Assembly: GCA_965228775.1 (NCBI GenBank)
Contig: OZ245840.1
Span: 1,922,001-1,986,000 of the forward strand
From: JANQMY01 sp965228775
GTDB lineage: Bacteria > Pseudomonadota > Alphaproteobacteria > JANQMY01
DNA length: 64,000 bases
Direction: 5' to 3'
A program made the position numbers and the translations under genes. The notes below the pieces were generated by a model. That model had not been told where the DNA came from. It saw only the letters and a program-made list of their open reading frames with translations, and did no database searches. Positions 62,797 to 64,000 of the stretch are shown here, piece after piece (the first letter of the stretch is position 1; the number at the start of each line of letters is the position of its first letter).

Positions 62797-64000
62797 CTAA
62801 TGGCCGGCAAGCTGGCTGCGCATGGCGCCGGGCATGGGCACCGTCACGCCTTCATCTCCATACTGTTTGAGCTTGTTCCTCAATGTACGGATTGATATGC
62901 CTAGAATGTTGGCAGCATGCGTCCGGTTCCCCAAACAATGATCCAGCGTGTCGAGAATAAGATCCCGTTCCACTTCGGCAACGGTCTTGCCCACCAGGCG
63001 CTGGCCGTCGACGGTTTCTTCGGCATCAGATGCTGCCGGGGTCGAGGCTTGTCGCACACCCGCGCCTGCGATGGGTGACCCATCAGGTAAGCGGATGGCT
63101 TCCAGAGCAATTTCATCGCCTTGCGCGAGCAATACGGAACGGTGGATGGTGTTTTCCAGTTCGCGCACATTTCCCGGCCATTGATATTGCATCAATCCTT
63201 GGCGTGCCGCCGCACTGAGCTCTCTCTGCGCAACGCCATTCACGTCCGCATAGTGCCGTGCGAAATGTTCCGCCAACGCGAGGATATCTTCAGGCCGCTC
63301 CCGCAACGATGGAAGCTTTAGATTGACCACATTCAGGCGGTACAGAAGATCTTCGCGGAACGTACCGGATTTGACTTCAGCCGCAAGGTCACGGTTGGAC
63401 GTCGCGATGATCCGAATATTCACTTTGATCGGTTTGTTGCCGCCGACACGGTCGATAACCCGCTCTTGAATGGCGCGCAGGAGCTTTGCCTGAAGCCGCA
63501 CATCCATCTCGCTGATTTCGTCCAACAGCAGCGTGCCGCCATCCGCTTCTTCGAACTTACCAATCCGGCGCGCTACGGCACCCGTAAAGGCGCCTTTCTC
63601 GTGACCGAAAAGTTCCGACTCCAGAAGGTTTTCGGGGATGGCTGCACAATTGACCGAAATAAACGGCTTGTCTGAACGCGAAGACTTTTGATGCACATGC
63701 TGGGCGATGACTTCTTTACCGGTGCCGGATTCACCGGTAATCAGAATGCTCGCCTCGCTGGACGCCACCTGATCGGCCAGCGCGATGACATCAAGCATGG
63801 CCTGATCGCGCACGATCAATTGATGATTGTCATCCGCAACCGCTTGCAGGACGGCGGCGATGAGCTCCGCATCCGGCGGCAATGGCAGATATTCCTTTGC
63901 GCCTGCGCGAATGGCGGCGACAGCGGCATTTGCATCCGTCCCCAAGCCACACGCAACAATCGGAACGCAGATGTGTTCCGCTTCCAGCTGTGTGACCAGC
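62797..64000 (-). CDS. flbD: Sigma-54-dependent flagellar regulator FlbD (5' end outside the window)
   Basis: The visible 400 residues cover the end of a receiver-like domain (IVACGLGTDANAAVAAIRAG), a sigma-54 activating AAA+ domain with GESGTGKE, GAFTGA and LLLDEISEMD, and a C-terminal Fis-type helix-turn-helix (NRTHAANILGISIRTLRNKL). The frame stays open to the window edge, so the N-terminus is missing. Position next to flhA, and this domain set, match FlbD, which activates late flagellar genes and represses early ones in Caulobacter. It ends 43 bases before flhA starts. Confidence 0.87.
   Translation of the reverse strand, partial: LVTQLEAEHICVPIVACGLGTDANAAVAAIRAGAKEYLPLPPDAELIAAVLQAVADDNHQLIVRDQAMLDVIALADQVASSEASILITGESGTGKEVIAQHVHQKSSRSDKPFISVNCAAIPENLLESELFGHEKGAFTGAVARRIGKFEEADGGTLLLDEISEMDVRLQAKLLRAIQERVIDRVGGNKPIKVNIRIIATSNRDLAAEVKSGTFREDLLYRLNVVNLKLPSLRERPEDILALAEHFARHYADVNGVAQRELSAAARQGLMQYQWPGNVRELENTIHRSVLLAQGDEIALEAIRLPDGSPIAGAGVRQASTPAASDAEETVDGQRLVGKTVAEVERDLILDTLDHCLGNRTHAANILGISIRTLRNKLKQYGDEGVTVPMPGAMRSQLAGH

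Noticed and set aside
60654..64000. Sigma-54 promoters ahead of flhA or fliI
   Set aside because: No TGGCAC-N5-TTGC match was found in the short gaps.

Overview
The window looks like chromosomal DNA of a free-living, flagellated alphaproteobacterium, probably aquatic. The evidence is a near-canonical CtrA regulator with its phosphotransferase ChpT, a FlbD-type sigma-54 activator beside flhA/flhF/flhG, a DUF1134 (EipA-type) envelope protein, the long alphaproteobacterial forms of PstA/PstC, the SerC-SerA pair and two large TonB-dependent receptors. The exact order cannot be fixed by reading alone. No rRNA, tRNA, CRISPR array or intact insertion sequence was seen.

Positions 1-12,700 are accessory. 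sufE is followed by a degraded hisI pseudogene and a near-perfect 50-base palindrome, then a zinc alcohol dehydrogenase. Next come two possible uptake/catabolism units on the minus strand. One is an FAD desaturase-like oxidoreductase with its own TetR regulator and a clear operator-like palindrome. The other is hydantoinase/oxoprolinase A - DUF917 - TonB receptor, behind a large MalT-like (LAL) LuxR regulator with a palindrome in the promoter gap.

Positions 13,400-36,000 are mostly housekeeping: leuA, a pstCAB operon without pstS or phoU, serC-serA-purA, rpoH and rluD. Among them are orphan genes (exported tail-collar domain protein, membrane pentapeptide-repeat protein, two DUF1330 proteins, JAMM peptidase). 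A 1.25-kb gene-free tract before serC is packed with different hairpin repeats. It includes a perfect 28-bp stem whose loop recurs, in opposite orientation, inside another hairpin just after serC.

Positions 36,000-50,000 hold an Oar-like TonB receptor, a Sel1 lipoprotein, an MFS transporter, the EipA-like protein, a MarR regulator and a signalling cluster: a PAS/LOV-like/GAF hybrid kinase, a receiver, and a divergent EAL protein whose receiver lacks the phospho-acceptor Asp.

Positions 50,100-64,000 form a cell-cycle and flagellar block: chpT-cheR facing ctrA, then fliI-fliJ, then (after a VOC protein, a DUF2207 protein and lemA) flbD-flhA-flhF-flhG followed by a tandem pair of small three-helix membrane proteins of unknown function. 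CtrA, ChpT and FlbD presumably tie flagellar gene expression here to the cell cycle, as known in Caulobacter.
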